From contig JAFKFK010000008.1 of NCBI GenBank assembly GCA_017307275.1, forward strand, positions 186,001 through 250,000: a DNA stretch of 64,000 nucleotides, given 5' to 3'. This document shows positions 34,392-44,497 of the stretch, piece after piece; position 1 is the stretch's first letter, and every line of letters begins with the position of its first letter. The DNA is from Alphaproteobacteria bacterium. GTDB taxonomy: Bacteria; Pseudomonadota; Alphaproteobacteria; Reyranellales; Reyranellaceae. Under the pieces are notes generated by a model. The model saw only the letters and a program-made list of their open reading frames with translations. It had not been told where the DNA came from and made no database searches. The translations under genes and the position numbers were made by a program.

Positions 34392-35336
34392 AGGCCTCGA
34401 CGATGCGGGTCACGAGGTCGTGCCGCACAACGTCCTTTGAAGTGAGCCGCACAAAGCGCACGCCATCGACGTCTTTCAGCGTGTCGACCGCATCGTTGAG
34501 ACCGGACTTCTGTCCGCCCGGCAGGTCGGTCTGGCTGGGATCGCCGGTGATCACCATGCGCGAGCCCTCGCCCAGACGGGTCAGGAACATGCGCATCTGC
34601 ATCGGCGTCGTATTCTGCGCTTCGTCGAGAATGACGAAGCAATGCGCGAGCGTCCGGCCACGCATGAAGGCAAGCGGCGCGATCTCGATCTCGCCGGACT
34701 CCATGCGATGGGCGATCTGCTCCGCCGGGATCATGTCGTGCAGCGCGTCGTAGAGCGGCCTGAGATAGGGGTCGATCTTCTCTTTCATGTCGCCGGGCAG
34801 GAAGCCCAGCCGCTCGCCGGCTTCGACGGCGGGACGTGACAGAACGATGCGTTCGACCTTGCCGGCCAGCAGCAGCGACACGCCCATCGCCACCGCAAGA
34901 TAGGTCTTGCCCGAGCCGGCCGGCCCTAGCGCGAAGACCATGTCGCGCTCGCGCAGGGCGGCGAGGTAGGTGCGCTGGCCGGGCGAGCGCGCTTGCACGG
35001 TGCGGCGGCGCGTGCGGATGCCTTCGCCATCGCCGCCCTCATTGCTGGTGCGGGCAAAGCGCACGGCGGCGTCGACGTCGGCGGACTCGATGGACAGGCC
35101 CCGCTTCAGCCGCTCGTAGAGGCTGGTGATTGCCTTCTGCGCCACCGCCGCATCATCGGGTGCACCGGCGATGGCGAGCTGGTTGCCGCGTGCGCTGAGC
35201 TGCGCGTTCGTGAGCTGCTCGATGCGCACGAGATTGCGGTCGTGATTGCCGTAGAGCACGGCCAGCAGCGCATTGTCGTCGAAGGTCATGCGGCGCACAT
35301 CGGCCGCACGTGCAGGAGCGTTCGCCGTTGGATCGC

Positions 35337-35340
<4 letters not shown>
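34360..35340 (-). CDS. phoH: PhoH-family ATPase
   Basis: A 326-residue PhoH-like protein (YbeZ type), an ATPase linked with YbeY in RNA metabolism. The P-loop [11 protein letters not shown] is at 139-149; Walker B lies in [24 protein letters not shown], and the GDPSQTDLP motif follows. An N-terminal KH-like region (residues about 40-95) precedes the ATPase, as is normal for this group. The start overlaps the miaB stop by 4 bp. Confidence 0.95.
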
Positions 35341-36761
<1,421 letters not shown>

Positions 36762-36805
36762 CGGTCTCCGTTGCTGGAACGGCGCGGTTCTATCACCACC
36801 GCCCG

Positions 36806-37687
36806 TCAGGGTCGAGGGGCGGTCGCTGCCGGGCCGGTGGCCGGCTGATCGAGGGACGGCATCAGGTCCGGCCGGCCGGAATTTGCCGCCTGGACGCCGG
36901 CGGACACCTGCTGGAAGCAATATTCGGCAAGCTTCTTGCGGTCGCCGAGCCTGTCTATGTCGACGGGCGGGAAAAAGGTCACGACCGCCTCGGTTTCGCC
37001 GAGGCAGACCATCTGCCAGAGGTGCGGCACCAGGTCGAGATCGCCGAACCAGGCGAAGAGCGGCCGCCAGTAGCGACCGAGCGGAATGCCGTCGAGGCGT
37101 GTGTAGGAGATCGCCACGGGCTGGACGATGATCGGCTTGTCCTCGCGGCGGAGCTGGGCCACGGCAAAGAGCGCGCTGCGAAAGGGCAACACGCGTGTAC
37201 CGTCGCTGCTGGTCCCTTCGGGAAACAGCATGAGATTGTCGCCGGTATCCAGGCGCTTCAGCATCTCGTCGCGGCTGTTGTTGGTCTTGCTCGAACGCCG
37301 GTCGACGAAGATCGTGCGTTGCGCCTTGGCCAGGGTGCTGAAGAAGGGCCAGGTCGCGACTTCCGCCTTGGCCACGAAGCAGCCTGGAATGCGGCTGCCC
37401 AACACTTCGATGTCGAGATAGGAGACATGATTGCAGACGAAGAGCGTCGGCATCACGGTCGAACGCCGGCCGTTCACCTTCACCTTGATGCCGAGAATCA
37501 CGCAGACCATGCGGTGATAGAGCACCGGCAGCCAACGCACGACCGGCCTCACGCGCAACGCCAGCGCAATCAGATGGAACGGCAATGCGATGATGGTGAG
37601 CAGGAGATAGCTCACGAGCCGGAACACGCCGCGCAGAGGGGAGCCTATCCACATCGCTGCAAACGGGGCGTCAGTCGTGCTGGTCAC
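36806..37687 (-). CDS. 1-acylglycerol-3-phosphate acyltransferase-like protein (PlsC/OlsA type)
   Basis: A 293-residue membrane-anchored acyltransferase with an N-terminal hydrophobic helix ([18 protein letters not shown]). The catalytic NHVSYLD motif (HX4D) lies near residue 86 and the FPEGTSSDG motif near 155. The gene directly upstream, overlapping by 17 bp, encodes an OlsB-like N-acyltransferase, so the pair may make ornithine lipid (OlsBA) rather than phosphatidic acid. That link is known from Rhizobium; the specificity here is inferred. The start is a GTG. Confidence 0.85.
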   Translation of the reverse strand: MTSTTDAPFAAMWIGSPLRGVFRLVSYLLLTIIALPFHLIALALRVRPVVRWLPVLYHRMVCVILGIKVKVNGRRSTVMPTLFVCNHVSYLDIEVLGSRIPGCFVAKAEVATWPFFSTLAKAQRTIFVDRRSSKTNNSRDEMLKRLDTGDNLMLFPEGTSSDGTRVLPFRSALFAVAQLRREDKPIIVQPVAISYTRLDGIPLGRYWRPLFAWFGDLDLVPHLWQMVCLGETEAVVTFFPPVDIDRLGDRKKLAEYCFQQVSAGVQAANSGRPDLMPSLDQPATGPAATAPRP

Positions 37688-38522
37688 GCATCCCGCGTTC
37701 GTAGTGGCGGATGTATTTTTCCGTCACCAGCTCGGTCTTCACGGTGATGAAGACATCGGTGCTGTTGAACTGATGGTCGATGACCGCGCCGTCGCCGACG
37801 AAACCGCCGAGCCGCAGATACCCCTTGATGAGCGGTGGTACGCGCGCCATTGCCTTTCGTGGGTCGTAGGAGTCGGGCGCCATCATATTCATATTCACGT
37901 AGCGGCTCTCGACGGCGCGTACGCGAATCTCCGGCGGCGCCAGATGATGATGATACAGGTAGCTCAGCGCCACGGCGTGCTGCGTGGGATCGATCCCCGG
38001 CAAGCTGGCACAGCCGAACATCACCTGGATATTGTAGTGGTAGGCATAGAGGGCAATGCCACGCCACAGCATCTGCATCGTTGCCGTGTTGCGCGCATCC
38101 TTGGCGATGCACGAGCGGCCGAGCTCCAGGACCTCGCCCGGATAGTCGATCATCGCGCGGATGTCGTACTCCGAGGCGGAATAGAAAGTCCCGATCTGCG
38201 CCGCGGTGGCACGGCGGATCAGACGATAGGTGCCGACGATACCTTCAGGCCCCTCGCCACGGCGGCGATCGAGCACCAGCAGGTGATCGCAGGCCGTATC
38301 GAACTTGTCGTAGTCACGACGACGTGCCGCCATCTCGGGCGTCGGAACCGCCGCCATCTCTTCGTAGAAAATGCGATAACGCAGCGCCTGCGCTGCATCG
38401 ATTTCAGCAGCGTCCTGCGCCAAGCGGACCTCAAAGTCGCCAGCGACGACCTTCACGATCTCCGCATTGGAGACAGGTGGGCCTAGAAGCTCGGCTTCGC
38501 TGTCAACGCGGTCGATGCGCAT
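37671..38522 (-). CDS. OlsB-like GNAT-fold N-acyltransferase
   Basis: A 283-residue protein of the OlsB/hemolysin-like acyltransferase group, which N-acylates ornithine with 3-hydroxyacyl-ACP. Visible features are the start domain RLAQDAAEIDAAQALRYRIFYEEM, the VGTYRLI strand and the LELGRSCIAKDARN acyl-donor region. The downstream overlapping gene encodes a PlsC/OlsA-type acyltransferase, matching the olsBA order. It opens the conserved block that runs to lnt. Ornithine-lipid synthesis is an inference from family and neighbour. Confidence 0.82.
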   Translation of the reverse strand: MRIDRVDSEAELLGPPVSNAEIVKVVAGDFEVRLAQDAAEIDAAQALRYRIFYEEMAAVPTPEMAARRRDYDKFDTACDHLLVLDRRRGEGPEGIVGTYRLIRRATAAQIGTFYSASEYDIRAMIDYPGEVLELGRSCIAKDARNTATMQMLWRGIALYAYHYNIQVMFGCASLPGIDPTQHAVALSYLYHHHLAPPEIRVRAVESRYVNMNMMAPDSYDPRKAMARVPPLIKGYLRLGGFVGDGAVIDHQFNSTDVFITVKTELVTEKYIRHYERGMRDQHD

Positions 38523-38588
38523 GTCTCATCCGCAAGGGGGCCGCCCCGATCATGTGCCCATTATCGAGGTGTCTCGGGCTCCGTCCAC

Positions 38589-39026
38589 TCATTTTTGACG
38601 GTCGGATTTGCTGTCCAGCGGCACGCCGTAGAGCTCGAGCCGATGACCGACCAGGCGATAGCCCGCCTTTTCGGCGATCTTCCGCTGCAGCTCCTCGATC
38701 TCGTCGTTGTGGAATTCCACAACTTTGCCGCTCTGAATGTCGATCAGATGGTCGTGGTGCTCTTCCGGTGTTTCTTCATAGCGCGCGCGACCGTCGCCGA
38801 AATCGTGCTTGGCGAGAATGCCCGCTTCCTCGAACAGCCGTACCGTCCGGTAAACCGTAGCGATCGAAATATTGGGATCGATCGCCGTCGCACGACGATG
38901 CACCGACTCAACGTCGGGGTGATCCGAAGAATCCGAAAGCACGCGCGCAATGATGCGCCGCTGGTCGGTCATCTTCAGGCCGCGCTCGGCGCAGAGAACT
39001 TCGAGTTTGGATTTCCGGTCAGGCAT
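38589..39026 (-). CDS. fur: Fur-family metal-responsive regulator
   Basis: A 145-residue Fur-family repressor. The winged helix (MTDQRRIIARVLSDSSDHPDVESVHRRATAIDPNISIATVYRTVRLFEEAGI) is followed by the metal-binding HHDHLIDIQSGKVVEFHNDEIEELQ region. No C-terminal CXXC pair is present. In alphaproteobacteria Fur proteins may sense iron or manganese (Mur); sequence alone does not decide. The ATG at 39026 is chosen because it starts the family pattern; a much longer frame runs into the divergent tusA-like gene, which starts 47 bp away. Confidence 0.92.
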   Translation of the reverse strand: MPDRKSKLEVLCAERGLKMTDQRRIIARVLSDSSDHPDVESVHRRATAIDPNISIATVYRTVRLFEEAGILAKHDFGDGRARYEETPEEHHDHLIDIQSGKVVEFHNDEIEELQRKIAEKAGYRLVGHRLELYGVPLDSKSDRQK

Positions 39027-39072
39027 GACGACATACCCTACACTGACCAGAGTTCGCGGTATAGTTGGGGAC

Positions 39073-39315
39073 ATGTCCGACAAGCCTATACAGGCAGACC
39101 ATGACATCGACATTACCGGGGAGGTCTGCCCCATGACCTTCGTGCGCACCAAACTGCGCCTGGAGCGCCTGAAATCGGGCGAGATCCTGAGCGTCCGGCT
39201 GCGTGGCGAAGAGCCGTTGCGCAACGTTCCCCGTGCGGCGCGCGACGAAGGCCATACAATCCTCGGGATCGCGGCCGACGGCGACGCCCATATCGTGACG
39301 ATCCGGCGGCTTTGA
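39073..39315 (+). CDS. TusA-family sulfurtransferase-like protein
   Basis: An 80-residue protein with the TusA/SirA pattern: the Cys-Pro motif DITGEVCPMTFVRTKLRLERLKSGE, with the active Cys near residue 18, and the C-terminal half GHTILGIAADGDAHIVTIRRL. TusA proteins carry sulfur as a persulfide for tRNA thiolation or sulfur oxidation. The gene is divergent from fur with only 46 bp between the starts, and ends abutting the rimI stop on the other strand. It is too short to appear as a separate long frame; the ATG at 39073 fits the family start. Confidence 0.88.
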   Translation: MSDKPIQADHDIDITGEVCPMTFVRTKLRLERLKSGEILSVRLRGEEPLRNVPRAARDEGHTILGIAADGDAHIVTIRRL

Positions 39316-39789
39316 TCAGTTGAGAGTGAGACGCATGATAACGGCGTCGGCCGGCGGGCCATCGACACGCGCATAGTAGCCGGCGCGACGGCCGGCAACG
39401 ACGAAGCCAAGAGAATCGTAGAGCGCACGCGCGGCCGGATTATCCACGCCGACTTCAAGGAATAACGTCCGGGCGCCGGCAAGGTGTACCTGCTCGATCA
39501 CCGCCGCGAGCAATCGGCGGCCGGCCCCACGGCGGCGATGGCGCGGACTTACGGCGACAGTCAGCAATTCCGCCTCATCGGCGGCGACTCGGCAGATCGC
39601 CATGCCGACATCGCCGCTCTTCGCTTCGAGCAGAAATCCGGCCGTTCCCGGCGACGCGAGAAGGCCCGCGATATCCTGGCGCGTCCAGCCACGCTCCCCC
39701 AACGGCACGAAGGCTTCACGATGGAGGCGGGCGGCACGATCGAGATCGAGGGCACCCAGGGGTCGCTGGACGGGTTCGTCGTCGATCAT
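39316..39789 (-). CDS. rimI: Ribosomal protein S18 alanine N-acetyltransferase-like
   Basis: GNAT-family acetyltransferase of 157 residues. The acetyl-CoA loop (AVSPRHRRRGAGRRLLAAVIEQ) and the LEVGVDNPAARALYDSLGFVVAGRRAGYY C-terminal part match RimI. The start is the ATG at 39789, overlapping the tsaB stop by 4 bp; tsaB-rimI pairing is conserved and supports the call. A frame extending to 39885 would lie inside tsaB. Confidence 0.9.
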   Translation of the reverse strand: MIDDEPVQRPLGALDLDRAARLHREAFVPLGERGWTRQDIAGLLASPGTAGFLLEAKSGDVGMAICRVAADEAELLTVAVSPRHRRRGAGRRLLAAVIEQVHLAGARTLFLEVGVDNPAARALYDSLGFVVAGRRAGYYARVDGPPADAVIMRLTLN

Positions 39790-40496
39790 TCGACCGTACG
39801 GCGGGCGCCGTCGGGCAAGGTGATGTTGACCCCTCTCAGATAGAGAGGCCGCGGCAGACCTTCCTCGTGATTCCGCACACGCCATGCCTCAACGTCTGTC
39901 CGCAAGGCCAGACGAGCCAGCACGACGGGATCCGGCGGGGCGTCTTCTTCGATAGCATCCGTGCCGTTTGCCGTGAGGGCAGTCACCAAAGGCGCAACGC
40001 CATGGCCGATGACCGTGCATGCCTGGCCAGAGAGCCGGGCCACCAAATCCGCTGTCGACGTCGCGAAGGGCAAAGCCTCGCCTTCTCCGAGAGCGCAGAA
40101 CCAGTCTCCCAGATGCGTATCCACAGCCGCGACCGACAGCCGGCCGACCGGCGATGCCTGGGCGAGAAGGACCGAGGTCGTGGAAACGCCTGCCAACGGC
40201 ACGCCGAGCCCGACGGCAAGGCCACGCGCCGCCGCAAGCCCCACCCTCACGCCCGTGAAGCTGCCGGGTCCGATCGTCACGGCAACAAGATCGATTTCGT
40301 GTCGCGCCACGCCCGCACGCTCCAGGACTTCGCCGATCGCCGGCAGAAGACGCGCCGCCTGATCGCGGCCCTCCTCGCGCGCCACGACCAAGCCGACACC
40401 ATTGCGCACGACCGCCACGCTCTGGCCACTCACGGCGCAATCGAAGGCGAGGACGGTGCTGGCGCCGCCCCGAGCGGCTGGGCAATCTGGGGTCAT
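39786..40496 (-). CDS. tsaB: tRNA threonylcarbamoyladenosine synthesis protein TsaB
   Basis: Partner of TsaD in making t6A37 in tRNAs. The 236-residue ASKHA-fold protein shows FDCAVSGQSVAVV at the start, HEIDLVAVTIGPGSFTGVRVGLAAARGLAVGLGVPL in the core, and the usual C-terminal helix region. rimI follows with a 4-bp overlap. The start codon at 40496 overlaps by 2 bp the start codon of the divergent dipeptidase gene within a CATG palindrome, leaving no intergenic space on either side. Confidence 0.93.
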   Translation of the reverse strand: MTPDCPAARGGASTVLAFDCAVSGQSVAVVRNGVGLVVAREEGRDQAARLLPAIGEVLERAGVARHEIDLVAVTIGPGSFTGVRVGLAAARGLAVGLGVPLAGVSTTSVLLAQASPVGRLSVAAVDTHLGDWFCALGEGEALPFATSTADLVARLSGQACTVIGHGVAPLVTALTANGTDAIEEDAPPDPVVLARLALRTDVEAWRVRNHEEGLPRPLYLRGVNITLPDGARRTVE

Positions 40497-41052
40497 GAAA
40501 CTCGACTTGGTTGCGATCGCCCCGCCCGACTTCGACGTCGACGTGACACTGGCCTATGCGACAGAGGCAAATCTAACGGGACGGCCGGTCTACCGGAATG
40601 CCGAATGCTGGCTGCATCGCGAGGCCGCCGAAAAGCTCGCCGCGGCCGTTGCGCTCGCCCGTGCGCTGGGACTTCGGCTGCGTATCTTCGACGCGCTACG
40701 GCCAACGGAGGCGCAATGGACCCTGTGGAATGCCTGCCCGGACCCCGAGTTCCTCGCCGATCCGCGCCGTGGCTCGCCTCACTCGCGCGGCGTCGCCGTC
40801 GATCTCACTTTGCTCGACGCCTCGGGCAAGGAACTCGACATGGGCACCGCCTTCGATGCCTTCACGCCCCTCTCGCACCATGCACGAACCGACGTACCGG
40901 TCGAAGCACAACGCAACCGCCTGCTGCTGATGGGTCTCATGACCTCGGCAGGCTGGGACTTCTATCGCAACGAATGGTGGCACTATCAGCTCTTCGATGC
41001 GCGACGGTATCCGCTGGTCAGCGATGCCGACCTGCCGCGCCCGATGATGTGA
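40495..41052 (+). CDS. ddpX: D-alanyl-D-alanine dipeptidase (VanX/DdpX-like)
   Basis: Zinc dipeptidase of 185 residues. The VanX-type motifs are visible: the SPHSRGVAVDLTL segment with its His and Asp ligands near residues 98-105, and the catalytic Glu and His ligand in NEWWHYQLF near 159-165. These enzymes cleave D-Ala-D-Ala, used in vancomycin resistance or in nutrient recycling from peptidoglycan. It has no signal peptide. The start lies inside the tsaB start codon on the other strand, so its promoter must lie inside tsaB. Confidence 0.88.
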   Translation: MKLDLVAIAPPDFDVDVTLAYATEANLTGRPVYRNAECWLHREAAEKLAAAVALARALGLRLRIFDALRPTEAQWTLWNACPDPEFLADPRRGSPHSRGVAVDLTLLDASGKELDMGTAFDAFTPLSHHARTDVPVEAQRNRLLLMGLMTSAGWDFYRNEWWHYQLFDARRYPLVSDADLPRPMM

Positions 41053-41068
41053 TACGCCGGCGCTCGGC

Positions 41069-42196
41069 CTAGAAGCTCGACAGCTTCGCCCGGTCGAAGT
41101 CGCTGAGTTCGTTCTCGCGCATGATCTGGCGCACGAACTGCACATAGCCTTGGCCGCGCTCGGAATAACGCAGCAAGGTGCCGATCAGGCGGAAACCATC
41201 CGGATGCTCGGTGCGCGCGCGCATGGCAGCGCGCTCGGCACGGAAGCTGGCATAAGCCGGATGTGTATTGAGATTGGTGACATAGGCATCGGTTGACTCG
41301 CCGACATCGGCGAATGGCTGGGGCATCCCCGCCCCTGGCTTCCAAGGGACATCGACGCTGTGACGACCGGTTGACTGGATCTGGCCGAACAGCGCGTTGC
41401 CGTTGCGCGCGGCAAAGGACGTGCCCCAGCCCGATTCGACGCCGGCCTGCGCGATCGCCATCGACGGCGGCACGATGTCGACGCGGCGGACCAGCTCGTC
41501 GAGCTTGTCGGCCGACGTCTCGTAACGCTCGGCCAAGTCGTCGAGCCAGACGCGTTCGATGGCGGTCAGCATCCGCGGGTCGGTGGCGAGCTTGTTACGC
41601 AGATAGAGAAGCTGCTCGCGGTCGGCGAGCACGCGCTGATTGGCCTCGAGGATGACCGGCAGCAATGCCGTGATGAACAGCATCTTGCGCTCGACGCCAT
41701 CCTTGGCGCTGAGGTCGCCCGGAACGCGATCGACCTTGAGTGGCGGCACCGCCTCGCCCTGACGGACATCGGTCAACGTGTAGGCAACATCGCGGAAGAA
41801 GCCGGCGAGCTCGTCGGCCGAACGCGGGCTGATCGCACGGACCTGCACCTGGCGGCGAACGGCATTGCCGGGCGCCGCAAATCGGCCGTGGCCGCCGGAG
41901 GTGCCCGTCGCGGAATCACGGGGTGAGCGCACCGTCGTATCATCGGCTTCGCTCATCTCATGGCGCACAAAGACGAGAGCGGCCGGCTCGGCATTCATGG
42001 CCAGAAAAGCCGGCTGACCAAGTGTCTGTGCGTGCGCCGAACTAACCGGTGCGAAGGAAAGGTAGGAAACTACATCGATCGACGGTGCAGGCTCGTAGAA
42101 GCCCACGCCTGCCGTAAACACCGCCGCCCAAGCGGCAGGAAAAGCATATTTGCGCCCGCATTGGACTGCAGGCCGAACCGTTAATCGCATTGCCAC
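41069..42196 (-). CDS. Exported glucosaminidase-domain protein (Bax/FlgJ-like)
   Basis: A 375-residue protein with a long N-terminal signal region (residues 1-56, ending SSAHA). The C-terminal half has the Bax-type N-acetylglucosaminidase pattern: PPSMAIAQAGVESGWGTSFAARNGNALFGQ with the catalytic Glu in VESGWG, then YVTNLNTHPAYASFR and RYSERGQGYVQFVRQIM. It would cut peptidoglycan in the periplasm. A linker of about 100 residues is rich in Ala/Arg. It follows nifU-like by 96 bp and converges with ddpX. Confidence 0.85.
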   Translation of the reverse strand: MAMRLTVRPAVQCGRKYAFPAAWAAVFTAGVGFYEPAPSIDVVSYLSFAPVSSAHAQTLGQPAFLAMNAEPAALVFVRHEMSEADDTTVRSPRDSATGTSGGHGRFAAPGNAVRRQVQVRAISPRSADELAGFFRDVAYTLTDVRQGEAVPPLKVDRVPGDLSAKDGVERKMLFITALLPVILEANQRVLADREQLLYLRNKLATDPRMLTAIERVWLDDLAERYETSADKLDELVRRVDIVPPSMAIAQAGVESGWGTSFAARNGNALFGQIQSTGRHSVDVPWKPGAGMPQPFADVGESTDAYVTNLNTHPAYASFRAERAAMRARTEHPDGFRLIGTLLRYSERGQGYVQFVRQIMRENELSDFDRAKLSSF

Positions 42197-42292
42197 ACTC
42201 TTCGTTTCGTTTTCGAACGAACGACAGATCGCGCAGCCGCCCCCACGGCCGCGAACCCCTCTACGCTTACGCTTAGGTTGGAAGACGGCTCG

Positions 42293-42838
42293 CTACTGAG
42301 CCGCCTGCACTTCCACAACTTCTGGCACGTAGTGCTTCAGAAGATTCTCGATCCCCATCTTCAACGTGGCCGTCGAACTCGGGCAACCCGAGCAGGAACC
42401 CTGCATGTGCAGGTAGACGATGCCATCGCGGAAGTCGTGAAAGACGATATCGCCGCCATCCTGGGCCACGGCGGGCCGGACGCGGGTATCGAGCAACTCC
42501 TTGATCTGCGCGACGACTTCGTCGTCGTCCTCAGAAGCCGAAGCTGCCCGTTCTTCGGCGATCACCGGATCGCCTGAAGTGTAATGCTCCATGATACCGC
42601 CGAGGATCGACGGCTTGAGAATCTGCCAGTCCCGGTCGGCCGTCTTGGTGACGGTCACGAAATCGGAACCGAAAAACACGCGCTCGACGCCCTCCACCGC
42701 GAACAACCGCTTGGCAAGCGGCGACGGCGTAGCGGCCTCGGCATTGGCAAAGTCCGCCGTGCCCTTCTCCATGACCACCCGGCCCGGGAGAAACTTCAGG
42801 GTCGACGGGTTTGGCGTCTGCTCGGTCTGGATGAACAA
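42293..42838 (-). CDS. NifU-like iron-sulfur cluster scaffold protein
   Basis: A 181-residue protein with the Nfu N-terminal domain (FIQTEQTPNPSTLKFLPGRVV) and the C-terminal NifU domain with the CSGC cluster-binding motif near residue 150 (MQGSCSGCPSSTATLKMGIENLL). It delivers iron-sulfur clusters to target proteins. I chose the TTG at 42838 because it gives exactly the family N-terminus and is preceded by GGAGG; a longer frame to 42916 lacks similarity. An AT-rich promoter-like region lies upstream. Confidence 0.92.
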   Translation of the reverse strand: MFIQTEQTPNPSTLKFLPGRVVMEKGTADFANAEAATPSPLAKRLFAVEGVERVFFGSDFVTVTKTADRDWQILKPSILGGIMEHYTSGDPVIAEERAASASEDDDEVVAQIKELLDTRVRPAVAQDGGDIVFHDFRDGIVYLHMQGSCSGCPSSTATLKMGIENLLKHYVPEVVEVQAAQ

Positions 42839-43138
42839 ACCTACCTCCGTATCGAGCGCTCCGCGGGGATCCGCTTCGCGTCGTTCTGGCTGGGAACAGG
42901 ACGTCTCCGTCCCCACTCGATGCCTTCGGACGTAGGAACCGCCGCCAAGTCGATCAAGACGATTCTTCGAAACAATTGTATAAATATTATGGAAAATTCA
43001 CTTATTATTAATATTTATCAACCCACTAAACATCAAAGATCGACATGCAACCTTGAGGCACAAGACAGATACAAAAACGGGCGCGGCGCAGATCGCCGCA
43101 GATTTCGCAGCCAAACATGACGCATGAGTCACGAACGA
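42839..43138. other. AT-rich gene-free region between nifU-like and usp genes
   Basis: No gene is seen. The part around 42960-43020 is markedly AT-rich (runs such as TATAAATATTATGG and ATTATTAATATTTATCA) compared with its GC-rich surroundings. It probably contains the promoter of the nifU-like gene; a terminator-like hairpin for the usp gene lies at its right end. Confidence 0.5.
43073..43099 (-). terminator. Probable intrinsic terminator after the universal stress protein gene
   Basis: On the minus strand GCGGC pairs with GCCGC around a seven-base loop, then GCCCG and TTTTT follow, 40 bp after the usp stop. Confidence 0.5.
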
Positions 43139-43621
43139 TCAGGAGATGGCGTCGATCTCCACTTCGGTAAGCGCACCGGGAACGATGGTGAGCGGGATAC
43201 GAAGCTGCCCGCCGAGCTTGCCCGTAAAAGCGGTGACGAGTGGTCCCGGACCTTCGACGCCGGACGCGCTGCCCAGCACCAGAACGGAGATCGACTTGTC
43301 CTCGGCAAGGAGCTTCACCAGCTCGTCGCGACTCTTGCCTTCGCGGATGTAGGTCGCCGGCGGCTGACCCGTGAGGGAGATGGCAACGTCGGCATGCTTT
43401 GCCACGACGAGTTCGGCCTGCTGCCGCGCCTCCTCGCGCATCAATTCCACGACGGAGCCCCATTGCTGGGCCTCCGGCGGGTCCATGACATAGAGCATGG
43501 CGACACGGCCACCCGTGCGTTTGGCACGACGGCAGGCATAGCGCAGCGCGTTGCGCATTTCCGGGCTTTCATCGACGACGACGAGGAAGACGCGCTCGTC
43601 GGTCCTGGGCTGCACGCTCAT
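43139..43621 (-). CDS. UspA-family universal stress protein
   Basis: A 160-residue single-domain universal stress protein. The fold starts with FLVVVDESPEMRNALRYACRRAKRTGGRVAMLYVMD and ends with the SISVLVLGSASGVEGPGPLVTAFTGKLGGQLRIPLTIV region, where a degenerate ATP-binding G-2X-G-9X-G-like motif is visible. Such proteins are induced by stress and starvation. It is isolated, with a terminator-like hairpin downstream. Confidence 0.88.
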   Translation of the reverse strand: MSVQPRTDERVFLVVVDESPEMRNALRYACRRAKRTGGRVAMLYVMDPPEAQQWGSVVELMREEARQQAELVVAKHADVAISLTGQPPATYIREGKSRDELVKLLAEDKSISVLVLGSASGVEGPGPLVTAFTGKLGGQLRIPLTIVPGALTEVEIDAIS

Positions 43622-43654
43622 GATCCGCTTCCCCCTTGTTAAGACGTCGTACGA

Positions 43655-44497
43655 TCAGAGGCGTCGCACGATGGCGCCGCCGATCCATCCGGCAAACAGA
43701 GCCATCAGGATCGCGCCGAGGCCGTAGAGCGGGCCCTCGTGGGCCGACCAGCCGGCGAGCTGGGCGCTAAACCCGACCTTGCCCACCGGCAAAGGCCGCG
43801 ACACGGCGGCCACGATCTTGCCGTCGCGCAGCAGATAGGCCTTCACCTCGTAGATCCCCTCCGGCAGCCGCGACGGGAACGGCAGGTCGACACGAAACAA
43901 CCGTCCCGCCTGCACTGTCACCTGACCAATCGCCGCGGGATAAAGACCCTCCTGCCGCTTCACCTCGACCAGGCCGGACCGGAACTTCGCCAGTTCGGCA
44001 CTGTCGCGCGGCGTCGCCGGCTTGATGGTCGACAGCCGGTCCTCCAGCGACAGGATCTCGCCACCCGCCCCGCGCGCCAGAAGGCGCTGCAACGGCTGGC
44101 TGGCGGCAATGGCGTAGTAGGCCGGAACATCGTCAAACGACTGCCGGCCGGTGTTCAGCCACAGCCCCAGCACCCGCTGCTTGCGCATCACCGTCTCGCG
44201 CGCCGCCGGTCCCTGCACCACGACCACGATCTCGCCCGGCGGGTCGAACATACCGAACATCAGAATGCTCTCGCCCTGGAAGGCCGACGTGATCGACACG
44301 CGGGCGAGCGAAAGATCGACGATCAGCTCAGGCGTCGTCGGCTCTGTCGGTACCGACGGCGGCGCGCTGGAATCAGGCGGACCGCCCATCGGGGGCAGGC
44401 TTGCCGGCGGAGGCTCGACACGTTGGGCAAAGGCCGGCACGGCAAAGGCCGCCGGCAGAACTGCCAGCAGACCTAAAAGGGCGAGCCGCCAGGTCAT
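43655..44497 (-). CDS. TIGR02186-family membrane protein
   Basis: A 280-residue protein of a family found mainly in alphaproteobacteria and usually next to a TSUP permease gene, as here. It has a signal peptide (residues 1-24), a Pro-rich linker, a conserved domain with ITSAFQGESILMFGMFDPPGEIVVVVQGPA and RKQRVLGLWLN, and a C-terminal membrane helix (LYGLGAILMALFAGWIGGAI). The ATG at 44497 overlaps the permease stop by 4 bp. Function is unknown; an accessory role in anion or sulfite transport is an inference from pairing. Confidence 0.85.
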   Translation of the reverse strand: MTWRLALLGLLAVLPAAFAVPAFAQRVEPPPASLPPMGGPPDSSAPPSVPTEPTTPELIVDLSLARVSITSAFQGESILMFGMFDPPGEIVVVVQGPAARETVMRKQRVLGLWLNTGRQSFDDVPAYYAIAASQPLQRLLARGAGGEILSLEDRLSTIKPATPRDSAELAKFRSGLVEVKRQEGLYPAAIGQVTVQAGRLFRVDLPFPSRLPEGIYEVKAYLLRDGKIVAAVSRPLPVGKVGFSAQLAGWSAHEGPLYGLGAILMALFAGWIGGAIVRRL

